Notes under the pieces: generated by a model | Told to the model about the DNA's origin: nothing | Seen by the model: only the letters and a program-made list of their open reading frames with translations | Database searches by the model: none | Position numbers and translations under genes: made by a program | Assembly: GCF_001641335.1 (NCBI RefSeq) | Contig: NZ_LVEM01000004.1 | Coordinates: 270,556-334,555, forward strand | Origin: Bradyrhizobium stylosanthis | Lineage (GTDB): Bacteria; Pseudomonadota; Alphaproteobacteria; Rhizobiales; Xanthobacteraceae | Length of the DNA: 64,000 bases | Direction of reading: 5' to 3' | In this document: piece by piece, positions 37,701 to 46,546 of the stretch | How the letters are laid out: every line of letters starts with the position of its first letter | Numbering within the stretch: position 1 is the stretch's first letter

Positions 37701-38411
37701 CTACACCGTCTGCGCCACCGCGGCGCGCGGCTTGGGCGCTTTCGCGATCTCGAACAGCTCCGACGACCGCCCTGTGAGCGCCGCCAGCACCAGGCCGGCC
37801 ATGTGGGCGAGGCGCTCGTCCTTGGCCTTCTTGTCCAAGAGATCGCGGCCGAAGATCACGCTGAGCGTCGCCGAATTGGAGAGATAGAAGAAGCTGAGCG
37901 CGGCGATCGAGATGTAGAGCTGGACCGGATCGACCGCGACCTGGAAGTCGCCTGAGTCGACGCCGCGCCGCACCACGGTGCGGATCATCTCGACGAAGGG
38001 CGAGTGCATCGACTTGACCTTGGTCGATTTCTTCAGGTGCTTGGCCCGCGCGAGGTTCTCGGTCTGCAGCAGCGAAAGGAATTCGGGGTTGCGCAGGAAG
38101 TAGGTCCAGGTGAACTCGATCAGGCGGCGGATCGCCTCGGGCGGATCGAGATGCTCGAGATCGAGCCCGCGCTCCTCGCTGCGGATCTTGTCATAGGCGC
38201 CTTCGAGCACCGCCAGATAAAGCTCGTCCTTGTTGCCGACGTGGTAGTACAGCATGCGCTTGTTGGCGCCGGCCTTGGCCGCGATGCGGTCGACGCGCGC
38301 GCCGGCGAGGCCATGGGCGGAAAACTCCTGCTTGGCGGCTTCGAGAATGCGCAGCCGCATCCCCTCGGGATCGCGCTGCCATTTCAGAGTTCGCTTTGCC
38401 TTTATCGCCAA
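37701..38411 (-). CDS. TetR family transcriptional regulator
   Basis: A 236-residue TetR protein: helix-turn-helix near residues 30-65 (GARVDRIAAKAGANKRMLYYH) and a long C-terminal domain. The frame opens only at TTG 38411 (MAIKAKRTLKW); ATG 38360 would cut the basic N-terminus. No ribosome-binding site is seen at TTG. It lies upstream of, and on the same strand as, the seven-gene ABC/enolase operon and is the nearest candidate regulator, though repeats separate them. Confidence 0.85.
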   Translation of the reverse strand: MAIKAKRTLKWQRDPEGMRLRILEAAKQEFSAHGLAGARVDRIAAKAGANKRMLYYHVGNKDELYLAVLEGAYDKIRSEERGLDLEHLDPPEAIRRLIEFTWTYFLRNPEFLSLLQTENLARAKHLKKSTKVKSMHSPFVEMIRTVVRRGVDSGDFQVAVDPVQLYISIAALSFFYLSNSATLSVIFGRDLLDKKAKDERLAHMAGLVLAALTGRSSELFEIAKAPKPRAAVAQTV

Positions 38412-38414
38412 ACC

Positions 38415-38433
38415 GGGTGCTCACTGGGTGCTC
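38415..38433. promoter_or_regulatory. 11-bp-spaced direct repeat upstream of the TetR start
   Basis: GGGTGCTC occurs at 38415-38422 and again at 38426-38433, one helical turn apart, immediately before the TTG start of the TetR gene. It could be an autoregulatory site, although TetR proteins usually prefer inverted repeats. Confidence 0.35.
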
Positions 38434-38460
38434 TCGGTATGCCATGTACCACGCTCCCGC

Positions 38461-38546
38461 TGTCATTGCGAGGAGCGAAGCGACGAAGCAATCCAGACTG
38501 CCGACGCGGTGACAGCCTGGATTGCTTCGCTTCGCTCGCAATGACG
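38461..38546. repeat. Family A intergenic repeat (copy 3)
   Basis: An 86-bp palindromic element, TGTCATTGCGAGGAGCG to TCGCTCGCAATGACG, with inner GCAATCCAG and CTGGATTGC arms. It is followed 13 bp later by a family B element, a pairing also seen at 58743-58930. Confidence 0.85.
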
Positions 38547-38559
38547 GAGGGAGAGTTTC

Positions 38560-38650
38560 GCAGGGTGGGCAAGGCTCAGCGTGCCCACGTCTTCGCATGA
38601 AACGGGAAAAGACGTGGGCACGGCGCAAGCGCGCCTTTGCCCACCCTACG
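38560..38650. repeat. Family B intergenic repeat (copy 1)
   Basis: A 91-bp palindrome beginning GCAGGGTGGGCAAGG and ending CTTTGCCCACCCTACG, with inner CGTGCCCACGTCTT and AAGACGTGGGCACG arms. Non-coding. The second copy is at 58743-58833. Confidence 0.85.
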
Positions 38651-38680
38651 GGAGTCTTCGTAGCGAAAGACCGTCGCCCC

Positions 38681-39529
38681 CTACTCCACCGGCTTCGGCG
38701 AACGCTCCAGCAGCACCGTCTGGATGCCACACGTCCCGTTCCGCACCGTCATGATGCGCGTGCCGGGCTTGCGGCCGTTGCGGACCTCGGTGACGTCGAG
38801 GCCGGCCGCGATCAGGCGGGCGCGGGTGGCGTCGATGTCGGCGACGCGCCAGCTCAGGCCCCAGAGCCGGTCACGGGCGGCATCGCCGCCCGCCACGGGG
38901 CGGCGCACCACCTCGACGATGAGGTCGCCGCAGCGGAAGAACATCAGCTGGCCCCAATCCTGGTGCGAGCGGTCGAGCGCGAGATCGAGCCCGAGCCGTG
39001 CGCCGTAGAGCGCCGCGGCGCGCTCGGAATCCTCCGTCGTGATCACGACGTGGTCGAGCCCGTCGATCGGCGCGATGTCGGTCGCGACCGATTTGGGGCG
39101 CTCGTCCGCGAGCTCGAGGAAGAACATGCGCACGCCGCGCGTCAGCTCGGTGGCGGCGCGGGTGCGCTTCCAGTGCAGGACGGCATCGGATTCGGAATCG
39201 GTGCTTTCGACCTCGGCGACCGGATCGGGCTTGAGCGCCACCCGCTCCAGGCGGCGATGCATCTTGCCCATGTCCGCGACACGAAAGCACAGGCTGGCGA
39301 GCACGCCCTCCTGGTCGTCGAGCAGCGCGCGCATGCGGTCGGCGGTGACGCTGAAGCCGTTCGGCGCCATCAGCTCGATGGTCATGTTGTCGAGGGTGAA
39401 CAGCACCCGGTCGGCGCCCTCGCCCGAGTTCTGCCAGGCCGGGCTACGTCCGAGCAGCGTCTGATAGGCCGCTTTCGCCGCGCCGATATCCCTGACCAGA
39501 ACGACGATGTGATCGAGGCCGGTGATCAT
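38681..39529 (-). CDS. VOC (glyoxalase/dioxygenase-fold) family protein, two modules
   Basis: A 282-residue protein with two vicinal-oxygen-chelate modules: the first from ITGLDHIVVLVRDIG, the second from IDGLDHVVITTEDSERAAALYG. ATG 39529 has GGGAAG upstream; the longer frame has no support. Such proteins are dioxygenases, isomerases or glyoxalase-like enzymes with a metal bound by His/Glu. The substrate cannot be read from the sequence. It is divergent from the tandem PfkB kinases. Confidence 0.88.
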   Translation of the reverse strand: MITGLDHIVVLVRDIGAAKAAYQTLLGRSPAWQNSGEGADRVLFTLDNMTIELMAPNGFSVTADRMRALLDDQEGVLASLCFRVADMGKMHRRLERVALKPDPVAEVESTDSESDAVLHWKRTRAATELTRGVRMFFLELADERPKSVATDIAPIDGLDHVVITTEDSERAAALYGARLGLDLALDRSHQDWGQLMFFRCGDLIVEVVRRPVAGGDAARDRLWGLSWRVADIDATRARLIAAGLDVTEVRNGRKPGTRIMTVRNGTCGIQTVLLERSPKPVE

Positions 39530-39737
39530 GCTCTTCCCTTTTGGTCGACCTGGAACCGTGAGCCGAAAGTCGGCGTTTGCCCGGGCTTGGCATCGGCCCG
39601 ACATGGTCGTATTCCGGCCACATGCCGACCTCAAGCGCCCAGGGGCGGTTTTGCGAATAATTTCAGCGGCCCAGACACGGAACCGGTGTTAGAGTAAGTC
39701 CGCCGGTCGGGACCACCCAGCGCATCACGGATAGGCA

Positions 39738-40631
39738 ATGCAGGCTCTCTTTATCGGACAGACTTACATCGACGTCGTCTTCATCACCGACCACATGCCG
39801 ACCGGCGACGAGAAGCACGTGGCCTCCGACTACGCGGTGTCCTTCGGCGGCAATGCAGTGACGGCGGCGTTCTGCTGCGCCAAGCTCGGCATCGTGCCCG
39901 ACCTGATCGCGACCGCGGCCAATGACTGGCTCGGGCGCATGTTCCAGGACATGTGCGCAAAATACGCGATCTCGCTGCACGGGCGGAAGGTGAACCAGTC
40001 CTCGCTGTCCTTCATCATGCCCAAGGACGGCAAGCGCGCCATCGTCCGCTGCCGCGACGACGAGCACATCCACCCCTTCCCGATGCTCAATCTCGGCGGC
40101 TGCCGCGCGCTGCATGTCGACGGCCACCAGCCGGATGCCGCGATCCACTATGCCAAGGTGTGCCGCGAGGCCGGCATCCTGACCTCGCTCGACGGCGGCG
40201 GCCTGCGCACCAACACGCATGAGCTGCTGGAGTTCATCGACGTGGCGATTGTCGCCGAACGTCTCTGCGAGCAGATGGACCTGACGCCGGAGAAGATGCT
40301 CGACTACCTCAAGGGCCGCGGCTGCAAGATCGGCGGCGTCACCATGGGTGAGAAGGGCCTGCTCTGGTACAACGAAACCGGCGCAGTCGAAGTCATGCCG
40401 GCGATGCCGATCCCGCGCGAGCGGGTGATCGACACCAACGGCGCCGGCGACGTGTTCCACGGCGCCTATGTCTATTCCTATCTGGCCCATCCCGGCAAAA
40501 GCTGGCGCGAGCATTTCGATTTCGCGCGCGCTGCCTCGACCTACAAGATCCAGCGTCTCGGCAACGAGGCCGGCCTGCCGACGCTCGTCGACATCGCCAA
40601 GGTCAGGCACGAGTTCGAGGTCAGGGTCTAG
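39738..40631 (+). CDS. PfkB family sugar kinase
   Basis: A 297-residue ribokinase-fold kinase. The first PfkB signature region (SFGGNAVTAAFCCAKLG) and the second signature with the catalytic Asp (DTNGAGDVFHGAY) are intact. It phosphorylates a sugar or nucleoside. The ribokinase-like gene begins at the very next base after its stop, so the two are co-translated and may handle related sugars. Confidence 0.92.
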   Translation: MQALFIGQTYIDVVFITDHMPTGDEKHVASDYAVSFGGNAVTAAFCCAKLGIVPDLIATAANDWLGRMFQDMCAKYAISLHGRKVNQSSLSFIMPKDGKRAIVRCRDDEHIHPFPMLNLGGCRALHVDGHQPDAAIHYAKVCREAGILTSLDGGGLRTNTHELLEFIDVAIVAERLCEQMDLTPEKMLDYLKGRGCKIGGVTMGEKGLLWYNETGAVEVMPAMPIPRERVIDTNGAGDVFHGAYVYSYLAHPGKSWREHFDFARAASTYKIQRLGNEAGLPTLVDIAKVRHEFEVRV

Positions 40632-41564
40632 ATGGGGCGCGTCTTCGTCGCCGGCAGCATCAACATGGATGTGGTGGCGACGGCCGACCGCCACCCGCGC
40701 GTCGGCGAGACAGTCGCTGGCAAGCAGGTGCTGTATTTCCCCGGCGGCAAGGGCGCCAACCAGGCGGTCGCGGCGGCGCGGCTCGAAGCGCCGACCACGC
40801 TGATCGGCCGGCTGGGGAAGGATGCGTTCGGCGCAGAGCTGCGGAAGTTCCTCGGTGCGCAGGGCGTGGATCTCGACTCGGTGCGCGAGACGCCGGAGGC
40901 GCACACCGGCACCGCCATCATCACGGTCGCGGAGGCCGACAACACCATCGTCGTCATTCCCGGCAGCAACGGTCTGGTCAGCGCGGATGACGTCGCGGAC
41001 GTGCCGCTGGTGAAGGGCGATGTCGCCGTGAGCCAATTCGAGATCCCGCTGCCGACCATTGCCGCGTTCTTTGCGCGGGCGCGTGAGGCAGGAGCCACGA
41101 CCGTGCTTAACCCGGCGCCGGCGCAGAAGATGTCGCGCGAGCTGCTCGCGCTCGTGGATGTCCTCGTGCTCAACGAGACCGAGCTGGGTTTGCTGGCCGA
41201 CGCCGAGCTTACGGACAACGATCCCTATGAGCGCATTGCCGATGCAGCGAGGCATATCCAGGTGAACCGTGCTCAGATCATCTGCGTCACGCTGGGTAAG
41301 CGCGGTGTAATTGCACTGGTCGGCGACCGATTTGTGTCGATCCAAGGCCGCAATGTAACCCCTGTTGACACCACCGGCGCGGGTGATTGCTTTGTCGGCG
41401 CAGTCGCGGCACTGCTCGCCGACGGTCAGCCGATCGAGAGCGCGCTGGGCTACGCCAATGTCGCCGCATCGGTCAGCGTGCAACGAATGGGCGCCGCCCC
41501 GTCGATGCCGACGATTGCTGAAGTCTCGGCGGCGCTTCGCGCGGAGCGGCTCAGCTCGAGCTAA
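40632..41564 (+). CDS. rbsK: Ribokinase
   Basis: A 310-residue PfkB kinase closely fitting ribokinase: GSINMDVVATADRHPRVGET at the start, GGKGANQAVAAARL, and the catalytic signature DTTGAGDCFVGA with its Asp base. It forms ribose 5-phosphate from ribose and ATP. It starts immediately after the upstream kinase stop. Its stop overlaps the convergent flavoprotein stop by 4 nt. No ribose transporter is adjacent. Confidence 0.88.
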   Translation: MGRVFVAGSINMDVVATADRHPRVGETVAGKQVLYFPGGKGANQAVAAARLEAPTTLIGRLGKDAFGAELRKFLGAQGVDLDSVRETPEAHTGTAIITVAEADNTIVVIPGSNGLVSADDVADVPLVKGDVAVSQFEIPLPTIAAFFARAREAGATTVLNPAPAQKMSRELLALVDVLVLNETELGLLADAELTDNDPYERIADAARHIQVNRAQIICVTLGKRGVIALVGDRFVSIQGRNVTPVDTTGAGDCFVGAVAALLADGQPIESALGYANVAASVSVQRMGAAPSMPTIAEVSAALRAERLSSS

Positions 41565-42781
41565 GCCAGCGCGCTCTTCAGATCAAAACTCTCGTCCGCG
41601 GCCTGCTCCGGCGAGATCGAGCGGTCCATCGCCTGCAACCGGCGGCCGAACATGTGATCGCCGGCGCGGTTGATCGATTCGATGCCGAGCAGCCTGTCGC
41701 CGTGATAGCAGAACGCCGAGAACGCCTTCTTCGCAGGGCTGCCGCGCAGCACGACGCGGTCGTAGCCGGTGGTGAGGCCGGCGATCTGGAGCTTGTCGTC
41801 GCCCTGGTCGCTCCAGAACCAGGGATGACTGTCGTAGGGCTTCCTGTCGCCGGTCAGGCGCGCGGCGAGGCAGCGGGCGTGGTCGGTGGCGTTCTGCACC
41901 GATTCGAGCCGCAGCGAGCTGCCGAAGCGCGGGCTTGCGAACAGCGCGCAGTCGCCGATCGCGGAAATATCGGGATCGACCGTGGAGAGATATTCGTCGA
42001 CAATGATGCCGGCCGCGACCGGTAGCCCGGCGTCGGCCGCGAGCTCGATGTTCGGCAGCACGCCGACGCCGACCACGACGAGATCGGCGGGCAGATGCCG
42101 GCCGTCGCTCAAGGACACGCCGGTGACCTTGCCGCCCTCCGCCTCGATGGACGTGGCCTGCACGCCGAGATGGATGCGGATGCCGGCCTCGCGATGCCGC
42201 TCCTGGAAATACTCGGAGACCTCCGCCGTCACCGCGCGCGCCATCACGCGCGGGGCGAGCTCGAGCACGTCGACCTCGAGCCCCTTGATCCGCGCGGTGG
42301 CGGCAAATTCGAGGCCGATGAAGCCGGCGCCGATGATCACGGCGCGCTTTTTCGACGGCATGATCTGGCGCAGCGCCTCGCTGTCGTCGAGGATGCGCAA
42401 ATATCTCACGTCGGGCAAATTGGCGTTGGGCAGGTCGAGCAGCCGGTTGCGCGCGCCCGTCGCCAGCACGAGATGGCCGTAAGGCAGCGTCGCGCCCGAG
42501 GCGAGAAGCACCTTGTGCCCCACGCGATCGATCGACACCGCGCGCCCCGCGATCAGCTCGATCTTCTGGTCCTGGTAGAATTTTTCGGGGCGGAACATCA
42601 GGCTCTCGGGCCCGGCGGAACCCTTGATGTAGGCCTTGGACAGCGGCGGCCGCTGATAGGGCAGATGCGCCTCGTCATTGATCAGGCTGATGGGTTCGGC
42701 AAATCCCGCCTGACGCAGGGATGCCGCGACCTGGTAGCCGCCATGGCCGGCACCGACGATGACCACTGGACCATTCGTCAT
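41561..42781 (-). CDS. FAD-dependent ferredoxin reductase-type oxidoreductase
   Basis: A 406-residue flavoprotein of the ferredoxin/rhodocoxin reductase class. FAD-binding VVIVGAGHGGYQVAASLR opens the protein, NAD(P)-binding AVIIGAGFIGLEFAA is central, and the second FAD contact is SAIGDCALF. ATG 42781 (MTNGPVV) gives the compact family start; ATG 42793 adds four residues. Such enzymes pass electrons from NADH to a ferredoxin serving a P450 or ring hydroxylase. The P450 at 26231 is a possible client, but no linked ferredoxin is visible. Confidence 0.9.
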   Translation of the reverse strand: MTNGPVVIVGAGHGGYQVAASLRQAGFAEPISLINDEAHLPYQRPPLSKAYIKGSAGPESLMFRPEKFYQDQKIELIAGRAVSIDRVGHKVLLASGATLPYGHLVLATGARNRLLDLPNANLPDVRYLRILDDSEALRQIMPSKKRAVIIGAGFIGLEFAATARIKGLEVDVLELAPRVMARAVTAEVSEYFQERHREAGIRIHLGVQATSIEAEGGKVTGVSLSDGRHLPADLVVVGVGVLPNIELAADAGLPVAAGIIVDEYLSTVDPDISAIGDCALFASPRFGSSLRLESVQNATDHARCLAARLTGDRKPYDSHPWFWSDQGDDKLQIAGLTTGYDRVVLRGSPAKKAFSAFCYHGDRLLGIESINRAGDHMFGRRLQAMDRSISPEQAADESFDLKSALA

Positions 42782-42952
42782 CGGACAGCCCATTTCCGCA
42801 AGACACGAGCGTGACCCATGTCGTCTCCTCTCACTGAGTTTGGCTTGGCTTGCCCAGGAGGAGCCGGCGCTCGTGTCCGTCCCTAAACGAAGGCAGCCCC
42901 ATTTGAGCCGATCGCTCCGTCCGGCGCAAGAGCCGTCGGCGGGGCACGCGAC

Positions 42953-43015
42953 GGCGCCCGGGGGACTGACGCCCAGGGGACTGGCGCCCGGGGGACTGGT
43001 GCCCAGGGATTGTCA
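42953..43015. repeat. Imperfect 15-bp tandem repeat
   Basis: About four units of a 15-bp motif like GGGGGACTGGCGCCC run head to tail with small changes (CTGACGCCCAG, CTGGCGCCCGG, CTGGTGCCCAG, ending TTGTCACCC). They lie between the flavoprotein and enoyl-CoA hydratase genes. Likely polymerase slippage, but repeated protein binding is possible. Confidence 0.75.
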
Positions 43016-43072
43016 CCCCTCGCCTTCTGCGATTTAGTTGCAGCAACCAACCTCTTGCCGGGGATATTCCAA

Positions 43073-43867
43073 ATGCCAGCTCCCGTCTCACGGCCCGACG
43101 ATCCCGCGCTGCTGCGGATCGACGGCGCGATTGCAACCATCACGCTCAATCGCCCCGCCGCCTTCAACTCGATCAACCTTGCCATCGCGCAGAAGCTCGA
43201 GCAGCTCGCGGCGTATATCGAGGGCGACGACGCGATCAGGGTTTTGGTGATCGAGGGCGAAGGCCGCGCCTTCTCGGCCGGCGGCGATCTGCAGACGATC
43301 GGAGCTGCGGCCGAGGCAAACACGGTGACGCCTGTCGTCGGCGAGCTGCTCAAGCACTATCACGCCTTCATCGAGATCGTCAGGCGGATGCCGAAGATCT
43401 CGCTGTCGAGCGTGCACGGCTCGGCCGCCGGCGCCGGCATGGGCCTCGCCTTCGTCACCGACCTCTGCATCGCCGCCGACGACGCCAAGTTCACCCCCGC
43501 TTACGCCAAGATCGGGGTGTCGCCCGACGGCGGCTCGACGGTCGGCATCGTCGGTACGGTCGGCTCCCGCCGCGCGCTGCAGATCTTTCTCGCCGAGGAC
43601 AATTTTACCGCGCTGCAGGCCTACGAATGGGGCCTCGTCGCCAAGACCGTTCCCGCCACCGAGCTGAAGGCCGCGACGCGACAGCTTGCGGAACGGCTGG
43701 CGCAGAACCCGCCCGCGGCCATCGCCGGCACCAAATCGCTGGTCTATGCGGCCGCGACGACGCCGGTGAAGCAGCAGCTCGATGCCGAGGAACACAAGAT
43801 CATCATGGCGATGAACACGGAGGCGTTCCGCACCGCCGTGAAGAAGTTCACGAGCAAGTCGAAGTGA
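43073..43867 (+). CDS. Enoyl-CoA hydratase/isomerase family protein
   Basis: A 264-residue crotonase-fold protein. Oxyanion-hole segments are AFSAGGDLQT and HGSAAGAGMG. At the second acidic position it has Asp in IGVSPDGGST where hydratases usually carry Glu, and the first Glu position reads Tyr-Ala; this favours an isomerase (PaaG/dienoyl type) over a classical hydratase. ATG 43073 has GGGGA 8 nt upstream. It is coupled by GTGA to the phosphatase gene. Confidence 0.88.
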   Translation: MPAPVSRPDDPALLRIDGAIATITLNRPAAFNSINLAIAQKLEQLAAYIEGDDAIRVLVIEGEGRAFSAGGDLQTIGAAAEANTVTPVVGELLKHYHAFIEIVRRMPKISLSSVHGSAAGAGMGLAFVTDLCIAADDAKFTPAYAKIGVSPDGGSTVGIVGTVGSRRALQIFLAEDNFTALQAYEWGLVAKTVPATELKAATRQLAERLAQNPPAAIAGTKSLVYAAATTPVKQQLDAEEHKIIMAMNTEAFRTAVKKFTSKSK

Positions 43868-44436
43868 CACCCGCGCGCAGTTTCTACGGTCTTCGTCACG
43901 GCGCGACGGACTGGAATCGCAAGGGCCTGTTCCAGGGCCGCACCGACAATCCGCTGAACGAGGACGGCCTGCGCCAGGCACACGAGGCAGCAAACATGTT
44001 GCGCGATGCCGGCATCAGCCGCATCGTCGCCAGCCCGCTGGTGCGCGCGGCGCGAACGGCCGAGATCATCGCGGATTCAATCTCGGCGCCGCTCAGCATC
44101 GACGACGGCATCATCGAGTTCGATTTCGGCAGCTTCGAGGGCCTGCCCGTCCGAGATCTCATGATCAAGCACGGCGTCACATCGGCGACGGGCCTAGTCT
44201 CGATCCTGCCGGCCGACGGCGAGCGCTGGGACGCCATGGCCGAACGGTCGCTGCGCAGCGTGTCAGGCTGGCTCGCGCGCTATCCCGGCGACGACATCCT
44301 GTTCGTCTGCCACGACGCGGTGATGCAGGGCATGGCGAACGTGCTCACAGGCAGCTACTTCAAGAACAGCCACGGCACGCCGTTCCGCTATGTCTGCGGC
44401 GATCCGCAATGGCGGATCGAACAGGTCGTCACTTAA
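43864..44436 (+). CDS. Histidine phosphatase (phosphoglycerate mutase-like) family protein
   Basis: A 190-residue histidine phosphatase starting at GTG 43864 within the previous stop (GTGA). The phospho-accepting RHG motif is in YGLRHGATDWN; R59-type ASPLVRAARTAEII and the second His in FVCHDAVMQG complete the site. The enzyme hydrolyses a phosphomonoester. Pairing with a crotonase gene is unusual and gives no clear substrate. Confidence 0.9.
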   Translation: MTPARSFYGLRHGATDWNRKGLFQGRTDNPLNEDGLRQAHEAANMLRDAGISRIVASPLVRAARTAEIIADSISAPLSIDDGIIEFDFGSFEGLPVRDLMIKHGVTSATGLVSILPADGERWDAMAERSLRSVSGWLARYPGDDILFVCHDAVMQGMANVLTGSYFKNSHGTPFRYVCGDPQWRIEQVVT

Positions 44437-44441
44437 GGCGG

Positions 44442-45782
44442 CTATTGCGGACAGATATAGCCCGTCCCCGCCGGCGACTTGAAGCAGCCGACCGACTCCG
44501 GGAGCACGTGACGCGGCAGCCACAGCACGACGCTCGGGAAGTAGATCGCGAACGCGATCGTCGCCAGGAACACCACATAGATCGGCAATGCGGCGCGTAA
44601 GGCCTTGGCGAAACTAATGCCGACGAATTTCGAGGCCATCAGCAGCACCAGCCCGTAAGGCGGCGTGATCAGGCCGAAGGCGAGCGTTGCGATCAGCACC
44701 ACGCCCATGTGCACGGCATTGATGTCGCCGGCTTCCGTCAGCGCGTTGACCAGCGGCATGAAGATGATGATGGTCGGCACCGGCTCGATGAAGTCGCCGA
44801 CCACGGTGAACAGCAGCACCATCAGCAGCATGATCAGGTGCGGATCGTTGCCGGCGATGGAGGTGATCCACTCGGCGATGTAGGTCGCGCCGCGCAAATA
44901 GGCCAGCATCCATCCGAAGGCATTGGCGGCGCCGATGGTGATCAGCGGCAACGAGAAGATCAGGCCGGCGAGGCAGAAATCGTACGGGATCTTCCTGATG
45001 TGGCCGCGGTTGAGCGCCGGGATCACAACCAGGACGATCCAGACCACGGCAACGACGCCGGCCTCGGTCGGTGTGAACCAGCCGGTCAGGATGCCGCCGA
45101 GCAAGATCACCGGGATCATCAGCGGCAGGGCCGCATCGCCCGCGGCAAACGCCACCTGCCGGAGCGGCGCGCGCGGCTTGCGCAGGCCGGACGGGCCGAA
45201 GAAATAGCAGTAGATCATCAGGCCGAAGCCGATCATCAGGCCGGGCACGACACCCGCCATGAACAGGCCGGCGATCGAGACGTTGCCGACAGCACCATAG
45301 ACCACCGCCGTGATGCTCGGCGGCACCAAGGCCGCAATGGTCGAGGCGGAGGCGATGATCGCGGCGATGAAGGCGGGCTCGTAGCCCTCGCGCTTCATCG
45401 GGCCGCCGAGCGCCCGGCTCATCACCGCGACGTCTGCGGTGGTCGATCCGGACATTTCCGAGAAGAACATGCTGAAGACGACGACGACCTGCGACAGCCC
45501 GCCCCTGATATGCCCGACCAGCGACACCGACAGATTGGCTATTCGCACCACCACATTGGCCGAGCTCATGAGCTCGCCGACCAGCAGGAAGAACGGGATC
45601 GCCAGCAGCGCCTCGGAATCGACGCCGTCGAAGATCTTCTGGATGATTGCGGCAAGCGAGACGTCCGAGAGGATCGCGCCAATGAAGACGCCGGCCATCA
45701 GCGAGAACGGCACGGGCACGCCGAGATAGCCGAACGACAGGAAGCAGATCGACATCAACGCCAGGACAACAGGTGCGCTCAC
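44442..45782 (-). CDS. dctM: TRAP transporter large permease (DctM)
   Basis: A 446-residue membrane protein with about 12 helices of the DctM family (start MSICFLSFGYLGVPVPFSLM, EMSGSTTADVAVMSRALGG and PPSITAVVYG blocks). It carries sodium-driven import of a carboxylate delivered by DctP. The start is GTG 45782, overlapping the DctQ stop (GTGA). Linkage to an IlvD/Edd dehydratase suggests a sugar-acid substrate. Confidence 0.94.
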   Translation of the reverse strand: MSAPVVLALMSICFLSFGYLGVPVPFSLMAGVFIGAILSDVSLAAIIQKIFDGVDSEALLAIPFFLLVGELMSSANVVVRIANLSVSLVGHIRGGLSQVVVVFSMFFSEMSGSTTADVAVMSRALGGPMKREGYEPAFIAAIIASASTIAALVPPSITAVVYGAVGNVSIAGLFMAGVVPGLMIGFGLMIYCYFFGPSGLRKPRAPLRQVAFAAGDAALPLMIPVILLGGILTGWFTPTEAGVVAVVWIVLVVIPALNRGHIRKIPYDFCLAGLIFSLPLITIGAANAFGWMLAYLRGATYIAEWITSIAGNDPHLIMLLMVLLFTVVGDFIEPVPTIIIFMPLVNALTEAGDINAVHMGVVLIATLAFGLITPPYGLVLLMASKFVGISFAKALRAALPIYVVFLATIAFAIYFPSVVLWLPRHVLPESVGCFKSPAGTGYICPQ

Positions 45783-46357
45783 GGCTGCGCCCTCATCTGG
45801 GCTTCGGTGACGGTGGGCGTTGCATCCTCGTCCGGCGGTTCGGGATGGTCAAAACCGTTGCGCAGGCCGTTGACGAGCTGCTCGATCGTGAACAGGCCGA
45901 TCAGCGCGCCCGAGAGCGGGATGATGGCGTAGAGCGAGGCAATCGGGGTGCCCGACGGCAGGCGGAAGCTGCCGAAGCCGCGAAGATAATTCTGGTAGCC
46001 GTACCAAATCAGGCAGAAGGCGACGCCGAGCACGACCAGGCGGATGATGACCTCGACGATCAGCCGCGACGTGCCGTGCATCGCCTCGGAAATCGCGGTG
46101 AGATAGAGGTGGTCGTTGCGCCGCGTCGCCGCCGCCGTGCCGACGAAGATCGCGTAGATGAACAGCGTCGAGGTGACCTCCTGCAGCCATAGCCAGGGAT
46201 GGCCGATGGTGCGTGTGACGATGTCGGCGGTCACCGACAGCGAGAAGCCGAAGCAGAGCACGCCGCAAAGGATCATCAGGGTGAGCTCGAGCCAGTCGAG
46301 CCCGCGCCATTTCAGGTGGCGCTGGCGTTGCACGAGCAGTTTGTCGGCGATGGCCAT
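45779..46357 (-). CDS. dctQ: TRAP transporter small permease (DctQ)
   Basis: A 192-residue four-helix protein with the DctQ features WLELTLMILCGVLC, WLWLQEVTSTLFIYAIFVG and a charged tail. GGGGGA precedes ATG 46357. It pairs with DctM to form the membrane complex and is separated from dctP by a family D repeat. Confidence 0.93.
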   Translation of the reverse strand: MAIADKLLVQRQRHLKWRGLDWLELTLMILCGVLCFGFSLSVTADIVTRTIGHPWLWLQEVTSTLFIYAIFVGTAAATRRNDHLYLTAISEAMHGTSRLIVEVIIRLVVLGVAFCLIWYGYQNYLRGFGSFRLPSGTPIASLYAIIPLSGALIGLFTIEQLVNGLRNGFDHPEPPDEDATPTVTEAQMRAQP

Positions 46358-46423
46358 TTGTCCCCCGTCGTCCCAAAGCTATCGGATGTGACAGCTGGGA
46401 AGCTGCCGATCGTGCTCGGCCTG

Positions 46424-46535
46424 CATGGTTCGAGACGCCCGCTTTGCGGGCTCCTCACCATGAGGGTCTATAATCTCGCCGCAAAACGAGACCTCATCCT
46501 GAGGGCCCGCCATAGGCGGGCGTCTCGAAGGATGG
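46424..46535. repeat. Family D intergenic repeat
   Basis: A palindrome of about 110 bp with outer arms CATGGTTCGAGACGCCCGC and GCGGGCGTCTCGAAGGATG and inner CCTCACCATGAGGG and CTCATCCTGAGGG hairpins. It lies between dctP and dctQ, in the position where SBP-permease expression is often differentiated. Confidence 0.75.
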
Positions 46536-46546
46536 CCGCAAGCGCC

